Shown piece after piece: positions 8,529 through 18,581 of a DNA stretch of 47,061 nt. The notes beneath the pieces are model-generated. The model saw only the letters and a list, made by a program, of their open reading frames with translations. It ran no database searches and was not told the DNA's origin. Position numbers and translations under genes: made by a program. The DNA lies in contig JAFUAB010000014.1 in NCBI GenBank assembly GCA_017460885.1, forward strand, positions 1-47,061, written 5' to 3'. The stretch's first letter is position 1. Every line of letters begins with the position of its first letter. The stretch is from Lachnospiraceae bacterium (lineage in GTDB: Bacteria; Bacillota; Clostridia; Lachnospirales; Lachnospiraceae).

Positions 8529-11033
8529 ATGTCCAGGAAATCAGAAACCACAACAACTGCCAAAGCAGCACCCCGGAAGGCTACGCCTGCACCTACTTTT
8601 GACAAGGAACTGTTCAAGAGGAGTGTGGTATATAATGTAAAAACGCTTTTCCGTAAGTCGCTGGAGGAAGCAACCCCTCATCAGCTTTATGAGGCTGTCG
8701 GATATTCTTTGAAGGACGCTATCATCGATCATTGGATGACCACTCAGAAGGCATATGAGGAAAAGGACCCCAAGACTGTTTATTATCTTTCTATGGAGTT
8801 CCTGATGGGACGAACCATGGGCAACAGTATCATAAATCTAAAGGCTGATGAGGCTGTCAGAGGAGCTCTCGACGAACTCGGACTTGATCTGGATCTGATC
8901 GAGGATCAGGAACCGGATCCCGCTCTCGGTAACGGAGGTCTGGGAAGGCTTGCGGCCTGCTTCCTGGATTCGCTGGCAACACTCGGTTATTCCGCTTACG
9001 GATGCGGTATAAGATACCACTACGGCATGTTTAAGCAGGAGATCAGGGATGGTTACCAGGTAGAGGTACCGGATGCATGGCTTGAGAACGGCAATCCCTT
9101 TGAACTCAGACGCCCCGAATATGCCAAGACCGTTAAATTCGGCGGCTATGTAGCGGTTACCACGGACGAAAAGGGCCGCAACAACTTCCATCAGGAGGGC
9201 TATCAGTCGGTAACGGCTATTCCTTACGATATGCCGGTTGTGGGATATGGCAACGGTATCGTAAATACCCTGCGTATATGGGATGCCGAGCCCGTAGAGT
9301 GCTTCTCGCTCGATTCCTTTGATAAGGGTGATTATCAAAAGGCAGTGGAGCAGCAGAACCTGGCCCGTAACATTACCGAGGTCCTCTATCCCAACGACAA
9401 CCACTATGCAGGCAAGGAGCTAAGGCTTAAACAGCAGTATTTCTTTATATCCGCTTCCGTTCAGGAGGCTGTTGAGAAATATATGCGCAAGCACAGCGAT
9501 ATACGCAAATTCTATGAGAAGGTTACCTTCCAGCTTAATGATACCCATCCTACGGTGGCTATAGCGGAACTGATGCGTATACTTATGGACGAGCACTATC
9601 TGACATGGGATGAGGCATGGGAGGTTACTACAAAGACCTGTGCGTATACGAACCATACGATCATGTCGGAGGCACTTGAAAAATGGCCTATCGAGCTGTT
9701 CTCGAGGCTTCTGCCCCGTATCTATCAGATAATCGAGGAGATCAACCGCAGATTTGTACTGGATATCGAAAAGCTGTATCCCGGCAATCATGATAAGATC
9801 GCCAGGATGGCAATCATCTATGACGGACAGGTTAAGATGGCACATCTTGCGATCTGCGCGGGATATTCGGTAAACGGCGTTGCACGTCTGCATACCGAGA
9901 TCCTCAAGAAAGAGACCCTCAGGGATTTCTATGAGATGATGCCCGAGAAGTTTAACAACAAGACCAACGGCATCACCCAGAGGCGTTTCATGCTGCACGG
10001 CAATCCGCTTCTGGCATCGTGGATCACCGATCACATCGGAGACGAGTGGATCACCGATCTGCCTGCGATGAAGAAGCTTGAACTCTATGCAGACGATTCC
10101 AGGGCACAGCATGAGTTTATGAATATCAAGCACCAGAACAAAGAGCGTCTGGCTAAGTATATACTTGAACATAACGGTATAGAGGTGGATCCCAGATCCA
10201 TCTTTGACGTACAGGTTAAGCGTCTGCATGAGTATAAGAGACAGCTCCTGAATATCCTGCACGTAATGCATCTGTATAATGAACTGAAGGAGCATCCGGA
10301 TATGGATTTCTATCCGAGAACATTCATCTTCGGCGCCAAGGCCGCTGCCGGATATGCCAATGCCAAGCTTACCATCAAGCTCATCAACTCCGTGGCCGAT
10401 GTCGTCAATAACGATCCTGCGATAAACGGCAAGATCAAGGTCGTATTTATCGAGAATTACCGCGTGTCCAACGCTGAGTGGATCTTCGCGGCAGCAGATA
10501 TTTCCGAGCAGATATCCACAGCCTCCAAGGAAGCATCCGGAACAAGCAACATGAAGTTCATGTTGAACGGCGCGATCACTCTCGGAACCATGGACGGTGC
10601 GAACGTCGAGATCGTAGAGGAAGTCGGTGAGGATAATGCGGTCATATTCGGACTTACCTCCGATGAGGTCATCAACTATGAGAATCATGGCGGATACGAT
10701 CCCAATGAGATCTTCAACAATGATCCCAATGTCCGCAGAGTTCTTATGCAGCTGATCAACGGTACCTTTGATGAGGATCCGGATCTGTTCAGACCGCTGT
10801 ATAATTCGCTGCTTAATACTCTCAGCACCAGCAAGGCAGATACCTACTTCATCCTCAAGGATTTTGAGTCCTATGCGGAAGCACATAAGAGGATCGAAAA
10901 GATGTACCGCAATGAGGCCGGCTGGGCAAGAAGTGCGATCATCAATATGGCCAACTGCGGCAAGTTCTCATCCGACCGTACGATACAGGAATATGTTGAT
11001 GATATATGGCACCTTGACAGGGTAACATTGTAA
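8529..11033 (+). CDS. glgP: glycogen/starch/alpha-glucan phosphorylase
   Basis: A GT35 phosphorylase that releases glucose 1-phosphate from the non-reducing ends of alpha-1,4-glucans, with PLP as cofactor. The best start is ATG 8529, preceded by AGAAGGAGGATAAT; this gives 834 residues. Motifs in order: YYLSMEFLMGR (about 70), EDQEPDPALGNGGLGRLAAC, NDTHPTVAIAELMR, VKRLHEYKRQLLN and the PLP site EASGTSNMKFMLNGA with the Schiff-base lysine near residue 676. The N-terminal 30 residues are a low-complexity Thr/Ala/Pro/Lys extension. It follows ileS by 43 bases, so it may share its transcript. Normal length for the family. Confidence 0.96.
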   Translation: MSRKSETTTTAKAAPRKATPAPTFDKELFKRSVVYNVKTLFRKSLEEATPHQLYEAVGYSLKDAIIDHWMTTQKAYEEKDPKTVYYLSMEFLMGRTMGNSIINLKADEAVRGALDELGLDLDLIEDQEPDPALGNGGLGRLAACFLDSLATLGYSAYGCGIRYHYGMFKQEIRDGYQVEVPDAWLENGNPFELRRPEYAKTVKFGGYVAVTTDEKGRNNFHQEGYQSVTAIPYDMPVVGYGNGIVNTLRIWDAEPVECFSLDSFDKGDYQKAVEQQNLARNITEVLYPNDNHYAGKELRLKQQYFFISASVQEAVEKYMRKHSDIRKFYEKVTFQLNDTHPTVAIAELMRILMDEHYLTWDEAWEVTTKTCAYTNHTIMSEALEKWPIELFSRLLPRIYQIIEEINRRFVLDIEKLYPGNHDKIARMAIIYDGQVKMAHLAICAGYSVNGVARLHTEILKKETLRDFYEMMPEKFNNKTNGITQRRFMLHGNPLLASWITDHIGDEWITDLPAMKKLELYADDSRAQHEFMNIKHQNKERLAKYILEHNGIEVDPRSIFDVQVKRLHEYKRQLLNILHVMHLYNELKEHPDMDFYPRTFIFGAKAAAGYANAKLTIKLINSVADVVNNDPAINGKIKVVFIENYRVSNAEWIFAAADISEQISTASKEASGTSNMKFMLNGAITLGTMDGANVEIVEEVGEDNAVIFGLTSDEVINYENHGGYDPNEIFNNDPNVRRVLMQLINGTFDEDPDLFRPLYNSLLNTLSTSKADTYFILKDFESYAEAHKRIEKMYRNEAGWARSAIINMANCGKFSSDRTIQEYVDDIWHLDRVTL

Positions 11034-11056
11034 TTTCATTCCGAATCAAGTCAATT

Positions 11057-11090
11057 GAATTGGCCGTTGCCTTGTCGTGACGGTCAATTC
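11057..11090 (+). other. hairpin in the leader of the aconitase-family gene
   Basis: GAATTGGCCGT (11057-11067) pairs with ACGGTCAATTC (11080-11090) with one G-U pair and a 12-base loop. It is followed by TTATG rather than a T-run, so it is a poor terminator. It may be an RNA structure before the ribosome binding site at about 11098-11104. Confidence 0.4.
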
Positions 11091-11109
11091 TTATGTAAGG
11101 GGGATATTA

Positions 11110-13404
11110 ATGAGCTTAAAACTATCAGATACAGGTGTTTACCTGATAAACGGAAAAGAAATGATCGCCGACGGTCCGGATGCGGCCGCACGTGTCAGCG
11201 CCGCTGCAGGACATGCGGTCAGCGAATCCGAGGCACGCCGGGGAACGATCGCTTACGGCATATTGAAGGAGCACAATACCTCGGATGATATGTCCGCACT
11301 GCGTATCAGGTTCGATAAGCTGACCAGCCACGATATAACGTTTGTAGGCATCATACAGACAGCCAGGGCCTCGGGGCTTAAGAAATTCCCCATTCCCTAT
11401 GTTCTGACCAACTGTCACAATTCACTCTGTGCGGTGGGCGGGACAATCAACGAAGATGATCACATGTTCGGATTAAGCTGTGCCAAAAAATACGGCGGAG
11501 TATATGTTCCTCCTCATCAGGCGGTTATCCACCAGTTTGCAAGGGAAATGCTTGCAACGGGCGGCGGGATGATACTGGGCTCGGATTCGCATACCCGTTA
11601 CGGCGCGTTGGGCACCATGGCTGTAGGAGAAGGCGGCCCCGAGCTCGTTAAGCAGCTGCTCAGTCAGACTTATGATATAAATATGCCCGGCGTTGTGGGT
11701 GTATATCTGACAGGTGAGCCCGTCAAGGGCGTAGGACCGCAGGATGTTGCCCTTGCGATAATCGGAGCTGTGTTCGGAAACGGCTATGTCAAGAATAAGG
11801 TTATGGAATTCGTCGGGCCCGGAGTCAGCTCACTTTCAGCCGATTTCCGCATCGGTGTGGATGTAATGACGACCGAGACCACGTGTCTTTCATCAATCTG
11901 GAGAACCGATGAGAAGATAAAGGAATTCTATGATATACATGGACGCTCGGGAGATTACAGAAAGCTTGATCCTGCGGATGTGGCATACTATGACGGGATG
12001 ATCGAGGTCGACCTTGGTCAGATCAGACCGATGATCGCCATGCCTTTCCATCCGAGCAATACATATACGATCGAAGAGGTACAGAAGAATCTTCAGGATG
12101 TTCTGCATGATGTTGAGGAAAGAGCCAGAGTCTCACTTGATAATGCGGTACCTTATTCTCTGCAGGACAAGATAGTTGACGGTAAGCTTCATGTGGACCA
12201 GGGCATCATAGCAGGATGCGCGGGCGGAGGCTTCGAAAACATCTGTGCTGCGGGTGATATACTTAAGGGAAGATCCATAGGATCCGACGGCTTCACCCTC
12301 AGCGTATATCCGGCATCGATGCCTGTATACATGGAGATCATCAGAAACGGTGTGGCTGCGGAAATCCTTGAAACTGGCGCGGTGCTCAAGACGGCATTCT
12401 GCGGTCCCTGCTTCGGGGCGGGAGATACCCCTGCCAATAACGCCTTCTCGATCAGGCATTCCACCCGTAACTTCCCCAACCGTGAAGGCTCCAAGCTCCA
12501 GAACGGTCAGATCTCATCGGTTGCACTCATGGACGCCAGGTCTATCGCGGCTACGGCAGCCAATAAAGGTGTTCTGACCGCAGCCACCGAGTTTACCGGT
12601 GAGTTCACGGGTTATGCATATCATTTCGATAAGACGATTTATGAGAACAGGGTCTTTGATTCGCATGGCGTAGCGGATCCGGATACGGAGATAGTACTTG
12701 GCCCCAATATCAAAGACTGGCCGGCAATGGTGGCACTTACCGACAATCTGCTGCTAAAGGTCGTATCCGAGATCCACGATCCGGTGACTACGACCGATGA
12801 ACTTATCCCCTCGGGAGAGACGAGTTCCTACAGGTCTAACCCCCTGGGACTGGCGGAGTTTGCACTCTCGCGCAAGGATCCTGCGTATGTCGGAAGAGCC
12901 AAGGAAGTACGCGCCGCAGAGGAACAGCGTGAGCAGGATCTGCCGTTTGACCGGATGAGTGAAGAGATACAAAATGCTGTTGAGATAATTAAGAAACAGT
13001 TTCCGGATATTTCCGAATCAAATACAGGAATCGGTTCGACCATATTTGCGGTAAAGCCCGGAGACGGCAGCGCCCGCGAACAGGCTGCAAGCTGTCAGAA
13101 GGTTCTCGGCGGATGGGCCAATATCGCCAATGAATATGCTACCAAGCGGTACCGTTCCAATCTGATCAACTGGGGGATGCTTCCGTTTGTTATTCCCGAG
13201 GGAGAACTGCCCTTCAAAAATCTGGATTACATCTTTATACCGGAGATCAGAAAGGCAGTGGAGGATCATACCGAAGAGATAACCGCATATACTGTGGATG
13301 TTTCGGGATCGTTAAAGAAATTTACGGTGACACTCGGTGCCCTTACCGATGATGAACGCGAGATCATCCTGAAAGGCTGCCTGATCAATTATAACAGGGT
13401 CTGA
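11110..13404 (+). CDS. aconitase-family hydratase (YbhJ-like)
   Basis: A 764-residue protein of the aconitase/isopropylmalate isomerase superfamily, closest in architecture to the uncharacterised YbhJ hydratase group, not to housekeeping AcnA/B. The three cysteine ligands of a [4Fe-4S] cluster can be placed: [12 protein letters not shown] (about C370) and CGPC (about C431 and C434). [12 protein letters not shown] and the aconitase-like [11 protein letters not shown] are present, and the swivel domain is at the C-terminus. It should perform a reversible dehydration/hydration of a hydroxy acid, but the substrate cannot be read from sequence. ATG 11110 is chosen because AAGGGGGAT lies 5 bases upstream; a longer frame from 11077 has no such site. 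Confidence 0.88.
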   Translation: MSLKLSDTGVYLINGKEMIADGPDAAARVSAAAGHAVSESEARRGTIAYGILKEHNTSDDMSALRIRFDKLTSHDITFVGIIQTARASGLKKFPIPYVLTNCHNSLCAVGGTINEDDHMFGLSCAKKYGGVYVPPHQAVIHQFAREMLATGGGMILGSDSHTRYGALGTMAVGEGGPELVKQLLSQTYDINMPGVVGVYLTGEPVKGVGPQDVALAIIGAVFGNGYVKNKVMEFVGPGVSSLSADFRIGVDVMTTETTCLSSIWRTDEKIKEFYDIHGRSGDYRKLDPADVAYYDGMIEVDLGQIRPMIAMPFHPSNTYTIEEVQKNLQDVLHDVEERARVSLDNAVPYSLQDKIVDGKLHVDQGIIAGCAGGGFENICAAGDILKGRSIGSDGFTLSVYPASMPVYMEIIRNGVAAEILETGAVLKTAFCGPCFGAGDTPANNAFSIRHSTRNFPNREGSKLQNGQISSVALMDARSIAATAANKGVLTAATEFTGEFTGYAYHFDKTIYENRVFDSHGVADPDTEIVLGPNIKDWPAMVALTDNLLLKVVSEIHDPVTTTDELIPSGETSSYRSNPLGLAEFALSRKDPAYVGRAKEVRAAEEQREQDLPFDRMSEEIQNAVEIIKKQFPDISESNTGIGSTIFAVKPGDGSAREQAASCQKVLGGWANIANEYATKRYRSNLINWGMLPFVIPEGELPFKNLDYIFIPEIRKAVEDHTEEITAYTVDVSGSLKKFTVTLGALTDDEREIILKGCLINYNRV

Positions 13405-13443
13405 TGTGATCGTGATAACTTTGAGAGCTGTGGAGGGTTCGTT

Positions 13444-13755
13444 ATGCTGGAAATAGTCAATCTTCTTTTTATACCGTTCGTATCATTGCATATATGGTAT
13501 CGAAGACATGATATGAAGATCGAAAAAAACATATCTACATTAACCGATTATATTTTCTGGGTAGTGGCCGATCTGGTTGTGTGTGTATTATGTATGACTG
13601 CTCTTAAGCTTGTTGCGGGTATGGGAGCTGATCCTGATTCTATCACATACACTATCGTTGATATTTTCTTCGCGATGATTTTGCCTTATATTCATGAGGT
13701 CTTTCGTAAATATTTCGAGGTAAGGGTTGAGATCACTGAGAGGAAAGAAAACTGA
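13444..13755 (+). CDS. small membrane protein of unknown function
   Basis: A 103-residue protein with about three hydrophobic stretches: roughly 2-18 (IVNLLFIPFVSLHIW), 36-58 (YIFWVVADLVVCVLCMTAL) and 70-86 (YTIVDIFFAMILPYI), ending in a charged RKYFEVRVEITERKEN tail. I do not recognise the family. GGAGG precedes the ATG. Its end overlaps the start of the downstream lipoprotein gene by 29 bases, so the two are probably translated together and may act at the same membrane. The hydrophobic start could also serve as a transport or anchoring subunit; this is a guess. Confidence 0.7.
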   Translation: MLEIVNLLFIPFVSLHIWYRRHDMKIEKNISTLTDYIFWVVADLVVCVLCMTALKLVAGMGADPDSITYTIVDIFFAMILPYIHEVFRKYFEVRVEITERKEN

Positions 13756-15328
13756 ATTCTGTATCCTTTTAACGGTAATCTCCCTGGCTCTGACAGGGTG
13801 TACGATGCCGGCGGGTATAAGCTGGCCGTTGGATCCGGGCGGCCGTGAAGCCGCGGAGACTTCGACGGCTGCCGGTTCGGATACTCAGTTTACCACACTC
13901 GGCCTGACGCCGGATCTGGATTATGATAAACCTGTGGTCGGATCACATATTGAGATCGACCAGCTGGGATATCGCACGAATGACCGCAAGATCGCGATCT
14001 TCCGGGGAGATGTACTTTCGGATTCATATAGTGTGGTGGATGCCGAATCCGGAAGGTCTGTCTATTCGGGTGTGATCGAGTCCAAAGCCAAGGTCGGTAC
14101 GGAGGAGATGTATTATTACGGTGATTTTTCGGAGTTGAAGAGTAAAGGGACCTATTACATCTGCACGGATGTGATAGGATATTCATATCCCTTTTCGATA
14201 TCAGATGATATCTATTCCGGTCTGTACCGGGATGCTGTCAGACAGTATTATATGAACCGCTGCGGTGTATCGCTGACAGCGGAATATGCCGGTGAAAATG
14301 TACGAAGTGCGTGCCATACGGAACCGATATCCCTTCAGCAGGATGCCGGCGTAACGCTGGATGTAAGCGGGGGCTGGCATCTGAATTCCTCCGGAGACCG
14401 CTATGTATCCAGGGGATGCAACATAATTGAAGCATTGCTGCTGGCGTACGAGTATAATACACAGGCTTTTGACCCGGATGCGGATCTGCCCGAAAGCGGG
14501 AATGACGTGCCGGATATCCTGGATGAACTGAAGGTTGAGACTGACTGGATACTCAAAATGCAGGATCAGTCTACGGGAATGGTTTATTCGGGTGTGATAT
14601 CCACGGACAAAGGCCTGGGGCTTGAGAATCCCTGCTACATCGCGCCGGCGGATATCAGTACCACGCTGTCGTTCGCTTCGGCCCTCGGGTATTTCAGTTA
14701 TATCTATCAGTCTGTTGATACCGCCTATGCAACCACGTGTCTGCAGGCGGCGGACAGAGCCATGAAATATGTTGCCAGATCTCCCGAGTCTGTCAACGAA
14801 AACGAATACTTTCGCGCTGCAACCATGCTGTATCGCGCCACCGGATATCAGAATTACAGGAACATAATAGACGCATACTGTGCGGACCGCAAGACATATG
14901 ACATTTCGGACAATGTGGTTTTTTCAGGGGTGGTTTCATATCTGGCGACCAAGCAGAAGACGGATCCTGCGGTCTGCGGCATCATGATGAATGATCTGAG
15001 GAAGTATGCCGAAAATATGTCTTCCGTGAGACGGGACATGCTGTATCTTTTGGACGGTAACGGAGAAAGCATAGAGTATCAGTCTCTCCTGGCGGAAATA
15101 GCCAGACTGACGGTGGTAAATTATATCATCAGCAGCAATGAATATGAGAACCTTATGGGGCAGTATCTGCACTACCTGCTGGGCTGCAACCCTTATAATA
15201 CATGCTATGTCGGACAATACGGCAGTGTAAACATATCTGACAGCGATCCCTCCCGTGATATTTTGCGGCAGCCGGAATCGGATGCGTATTTTATACTTCT
15301 GTTATCCGGGATTGGAGGTATCAATTGA
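13727..15328 (+). CDS. GH9-like lipoprotein lacking catalytic residues
   Basis: The 533-residue product starts with a signal peptide and lipobox LTGC (Cys about 25), so it should be a lipoprotein anchored outside the membrane. Residues about 65-155 look like the Ig-like domain (CelD N-terminal type; IDQLGYRTNDRKIAIF) that precedes many family 9 glycoside hydrolases. The rest follows the GH9 (alpha/alpha)6 barrel (PDILDELKVETDWILKMQD, LLGCNPYNTCYVGQYG). The catalytic site is lost: the usual GGWHDAGD is GGWHLNSSGD, and the C-terminal NE motif with the acid is absent. A binding or structural role is inferred. The TTG start has GAGG about 8 bases upstream. It overlaps the genes on both sides. Confidence 0.78.
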   Translation: MRSLRGKKTEFCILLTVISLALTGCTMPAGISWPLDPGGREAAETSTAAGSDTQFTTLGLTPDLDYDKPVVGSHIEIDQLGYRTNDRKIAIFRGDVLSDSYSVVDAESGRSVYSGVIESKAKVGTEEMYYYGDFSELKSKGTYYICTDVIGYSYPFSISDDIYSGLYRDAVRQYYMNRCGVSLTAEYAGENVRSACHTEPISLQQDAGVTLDVSGGWHLNSSGDRYVSRGCNIIEALLLAYEYNTQAFDPDADLPESGNDVPDILDELKVETDWILKMQDQSTGMVYSGVISTDKGLGLENPCYIAPADISTTLSFASALGYFSYIYQSVDTAYATTCLQAADRAMKYVARSPESVNENEYFRAATMLYRATGYQNYRNIIDAYCADRKTYDISDNVVFSGVVSYLATKQKTDPAVCGIMMNDLRKYAENMSSVRRDMLYLLDGNGESIEYQSLLAEIARLTVVNYIISSNEYENLMGQYLHYLLGCNPYNTCYVGQYGSVNISDSDPSRDILRQPESDAYFILLLSGIGGIN

Positions 15329-16047
15329 GAACAGTTCTTACGTTGGCTTTTGCGGTGATCTATCTGATAGTCATGCTTCCCGTGCAGCTTATAAACTGGA
15401 TACTTGAAAAGACCGTACCGAGTGTGGGATATCCTATGGCACGTGCGCTTGCGGGATTCGGATTTCTGGTTGTTGAAAAGATTTCCGGAAGCCGGATCAC
15501 GGTCATCGGACATGACAGGATACCTACAGATACTCCGGTGCTTTATATCGGTAATCATCGAAGCTTTTATGATATCATCTATACATTCAACCGCTCTGTC
15601 GGACCTATGGGATTTCTTTCCAAGATAGAAGTGAAAAAGGTGCCGATCCTCAGCTGGTGGATGACGATGCTCAAATGTGAATTCCTGGATCGTAAAGATA
15701 TTAAACAGGGACTAAAGACCATACTTAAATGTATCGACAATGTCAAGGAAGGTTTTTCGGTAATGATCTTTCCGGAGGGCACCAGAAATCACGAGGAAGG
15801 CACTCTGATGGACTTTCACGAAGGGAGCTTCAAGGTGGCTACCAAATCGGGATGCCCCATAGTTCCCGTGACCATCACGCATACCGCTCAGGTACTTGAG
15901 GATCATTTCCCATGGATCAAAAAGAGCGACGTTACCATAGAGTACGGAGATCCCATTTATCCCGACAGGCTGGATCCCGAAGACAGAAAGCACATCGGCG
16001 CTTATACCCGCAGTATCATGCTTAAGACCTTACAGAAAAACAATTGA
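15325..16047 (+). CDS. plsC: 1-acyl-sn-glycerol-3-phosphate acyltransferase
   Basis: Acylates lysophosphatidic acid to phosphatidic acid at the membrane, using acyl-ACP or acyl-CoA. The 240-residue protein has an N-terminal hydrophobic helix (about 2-24), the HX4D catalytic motif NHRSFYD (His about 78, Asp about 83) and the FPEGTRN substrate motif (about 149-155). The start is TTG at 15325 with GGAGGT 5 bases upstream, and it overlaps the preceding stop codon by four bases, which indicates coupled translation with the GH9-like lipoprotein. It could also be another small-molecule acyltransferase of the same superfamily. Confidence 0.9.
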   Translation: MRTVLTLAFAVIYLIVMLPVQLINWILEKTVPSVGYPMARALAGFGFLVVEKISGSRITVIGHDRIPTDTPVLYIGNHRSFYDIIYTFNRSVGPMGFLSKIEVKKVPILSWWMTMLKCEFLDRKDIKQGLKTILKCIDNVKEGFSVMIFPEGTRNHEEGTLMDFHEGSFKVATKSGCPIVPVTITHTAQVLEDHFPWIKKSDVTIEYGDPIYPDRLDPEDRKHIGAYTRSIMLKTLQKNN

Positions 16048-16119
16048 TGGGGCCTCCTGTTCCGGATCATATGAATGGATCGGTGGTTTTCGGAAGTAAT
16101 GTGAAGGGAAATCTCTGAA

Positions 16120-17406
16120 ATGCTTATCAAAAACGTACGAATAACGGATCCTGCGTCAAATACGGATGTCACGGGGGATATCCATATAGAAGGACACACG
16201 ATATCACGGATAGTCCCCGGAGGGAGTGACGAGGCGGATGAGCGTGTGATCGACGGTTCCGGGCTGGTCGCTGTTCCGGGACTGGTAGACGCTCACGTCC
16301 ATTTCAGGGAACCGGGGTTTGAATATAAGGAAGATATCGATACAGGCGCTGCAAGTGCGGCATCAGGTGGATTTACCAGTGTTATAATGATGGCAAATAC
16401 CAGACCGGCGATCGATAATCCGGACACCCTCAAAGAGGTGCTGGACAGAGCTGCGTCACAGAATATAAATGTATATACCTGCGCGGATGTGACCGAGGGA
16501 CTAAGAGGAGAACGGCTTACCGATATGAAGCTGCTGCGCGGATTGGGGGCCGTCGGATTTACGGATGACGGGATACCGATCCTGGATCCGGATATTGTCA
16601 GACAGGCTATGACAATGGCAGCCGGACTCGGAGTACCTTTAAGCTTTCATGAAGAGGATCCCGCTTATATCACAAACAACGGGATCAATGCCGGTAAGGC
16701 ATCTGAGTATTATAAGATCGGAGGCTCACCGCGCGCCGCTGAGATCTCGCTGATCAAAAGAGATATAGATATAGCTTCCTCGTTACTGGAGACCACGGGG
16801 TTATGTCCCGATATTGTGATCCAGCATATTTCCTCGGCAGAGGGCGTTGAACTTGTACGTGAGGCACGCCGGACGAACCCGCATATTCATGCGGAGGCTA
16901 CTCCTCATCACTTCTCTCTGACGGAGGATGCGGTGATAGAACACGGAACTCTGGCAAAGATGAATCCACCTCTTAGAACCGAGGCTGACAGACAGGCTGT
17001 GATCGAAGGGCTTCGCGATGGCACGATTGAGATGATATCCACCGATCATGCTCCTCATTCCCCTGAGGAAAAGGCTAAGTCCATCACGGAAGCTCCAAGC
17101 GGGATCATAGGTCTTGAAACATCACTTGCACTTGGTATGACAAATCTTGTTATACCCGGATATCTGACACTTATGCAGCTTATAGAAAGGATGACGGTCG
17201 GCCCTTCCGGCGTGTATGGTATCACGGCCGGAGCGCTTAAAACCGGCGGCCCTGCGGATATTACCATATTTGATCCGAATGAGGAGTGGATCGTTCCGGA
17301 TCATTTTGCATCCAGATCGTCAAATACTCCTTTTACGGGGACAAAGCTGACCGGTCGGGTTATCATGACCATTTGCGGAGGAAAGATTGTCTGCGACCGG
17401 AGATGA
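16120..17406 (+). CDS. pyrC: dihydroorotase
   Basis: Third step of pyrimidine synthesis: reversible cyclisation of carbamoyl-aspartate to dihydroorotate, with a binuclear zinc centre. 428 residues, the size of the class I bacterial dihydroorotases. The metal motif DAHVHFREPGFEYKED lies at about 57-72, and further family motifs are HEEDPAYI, ATPHHFSLTED and STDHAPHSPEEK with the catalytic Asp (about 308). ATG 16120 follows AAGGGAAATCT. It leads a pyrC-pyrK-pyrD cluster; no PyrR attenuator was seen in the 72 bases upstream. Confidence 0.95.
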   Translation: MLIKNVRITDPASNTDVTGDIHIEGHTISRIVPGGSDEADERVIDGSGLVAVPGLVDAHVHFREPGFEYKEDIDTGAASAASGGFTSVIMMANTRPAIDNPDTLKEVLDRAASQNINVYTCADVTEGLRGERLTDMKLLRGLGAVGFTDDGIPILDPDIVRQAMTMAAGLGVPLSFHEEDPAYITNNGINAGKASEYYKIGGSPRAAEISLIKRDIDIASSLLETTGLCPDIVIQHISSAEGVELVREARRTNPHIHAEATPHHFSLTEDAVIEHGTLAKMNPPLRTEADRQAVIEGLRDGTIEMISTDHAPHSPEEKAKSITEAPSGIIGLETSLALGMTNLVIPGYLTLMQLIERMTVGPSGVYGITAGALKTGGPADITIFDPNEEWIVPDHFASRSSNTPFTGTKLTGRVIMTICGGKIVCDRR

Positions 17407-17494
17407 GGCGTTGCTTAACCGGGAACATTTGCGCGGGAAAGATCGTGTACGAGCGCGGATAAGAACAGAAAACGCCTTTCACGCAGGAAATTTT

Positions 17495-18439
17495 ATGGAA
17501 AACACTATGAAAAAGAAAGCAACTGCAAAGATAATATCTCATAACGAACTTCAGCCGGGGATCTTTGATCTGCGGATCGAAACGGATCTGGCCGGATACG
17601 CACATGCGGGACAGTTTGTCGGGGTTTGTCCCCGTGACCGTTCAAAGCTGCTGCCGAGACCGATCAGTATCTGTGAGGTCCTGCCGGATGACAGCGGAGC
17701 TTCGGGTGTATTGCGGCTTGTATACCGGGTTACGGGACCTGATACAGGGACTGCGGATATATCGGGAATAAAACCCGGTGATACTATAGACATCATCGGG
17801 ATACTTGGCAACGGGTATGATGTTCCCGAACTCGTTTCGGGCTATACCCATCCCGTACTTATGGGGGGAGGTATCGGTATTCCTCCTATGCTGCAGCTTG
17901 CTAAAGAGCTGAATGAAGGATACGGATTTGAGGGAAAGAAATCTCAGGGTGCTATCCGTCAGACCGGGTTTCCTGACGGAGACGCCGGGATTTCGGTGAT
18001 CCTGGGTTTCCGTGATGACAATACTTTTTTGACAGAAGATTTTTGTCGCGTTTTCGGCTACGAAGCGGACGCCGCATCTGCGGACACTGAGGGAGACTGC
18101 GTCGATCACGTTCATATGAAGAGCAGACTGTTTATCGCTACAGAAGACGGTTCTGTCGGAACATGCGGAAATGTACTGGATGTGATGGGTTTCGGGGATA
18201 TTCCCTGTGATCTTATCCTTGCCTGCGGACCTTTGCCCATGCTCAGAGCCATATCGGCATATGCGGAGGAACATGGTATTCCCGCATATATATCCCTTGA
18301 GGAGCGTATGGCCTGCGGAGTCGGCGCATGCCTCGGATGTGTTGTCGGGACAAGAGAAACAGATGATCATTCGCAGGTTAAAAATGCCCGTATATGCACC
18401 GAAGGACCGGTGTTTTTGTCTGCGGATATTGTTTTGTAG
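17495..18439 (+). CDS. pyrK: dihydroorotate dehydrogenase electron transfer subunit
   Basis: PyrK carries FAD and a [2Fe-2S] cluster and links PyrD to NAD. It has a ferredoxin-reductase fold: an FAD site around LLPRPISICEV, the NAD-binding MGGGIGIPPMLQLAKEL and a C-terminal cluster with CGVGACLGC (about 272-280) and a final Cys in ICTEGPVF. Length from ATG 17495 is 314 residues, longer than the usual 250-260 because of an acidic insertion of about 45 residues near 150-205 (FEGKKSQGAIRQ to DTEGDCVDH). The start is uncertain: TTG 17387 has a strong GGAGG within pyrC and would add 36 residues that look unlike PyrK. ATG 17495 matches where family similarity begins. Confidence 0.9.
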   Translation: MENTMKKKATAKIISHNELQPGIFDLRIETDLAGYAHAGQFVGVCPRDRSKLLPRPISICEVLPDDSGASGVLRLVYRVTGPDTGTADISGIKPGDTIDIIGILGNGYDVPELVSGYTHPVLMGGGIGIPPMLQLAKELNEGYGFEGKKSQGAIRQTGFPDGDAGISVILGFRDDNTFLTEDFCRVFGYEADAASADTEGDCVDHVHMKSRLFIATEDGSVGTCGNVLDVMGFGDIPCDLILACGPLPMLRAISAYAEEHGIPAYISLEERMACGVGACLGCVVGTRETDDHSQVKNARICTEGPVFLSADIVL

Positions 18440-18581
18440 TCAACGAATGTGGTAATGGCCTTATGGCGGGGCGTAATGCCTGAATTTATGGATAAGGAAA
18501 TGCTTATCAATCATGTGTTTTCCTGATCATTGCCGATACATACTTTGTGTACCCCAAAAATAAAACCCGGAGAATAACAAT

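Noticed and set aside
9420-10886. 488-codon minus-strand frame inside glgP
   Set aside because: Antisense shadow; the plus-strand product has all phosphorylase motifs.
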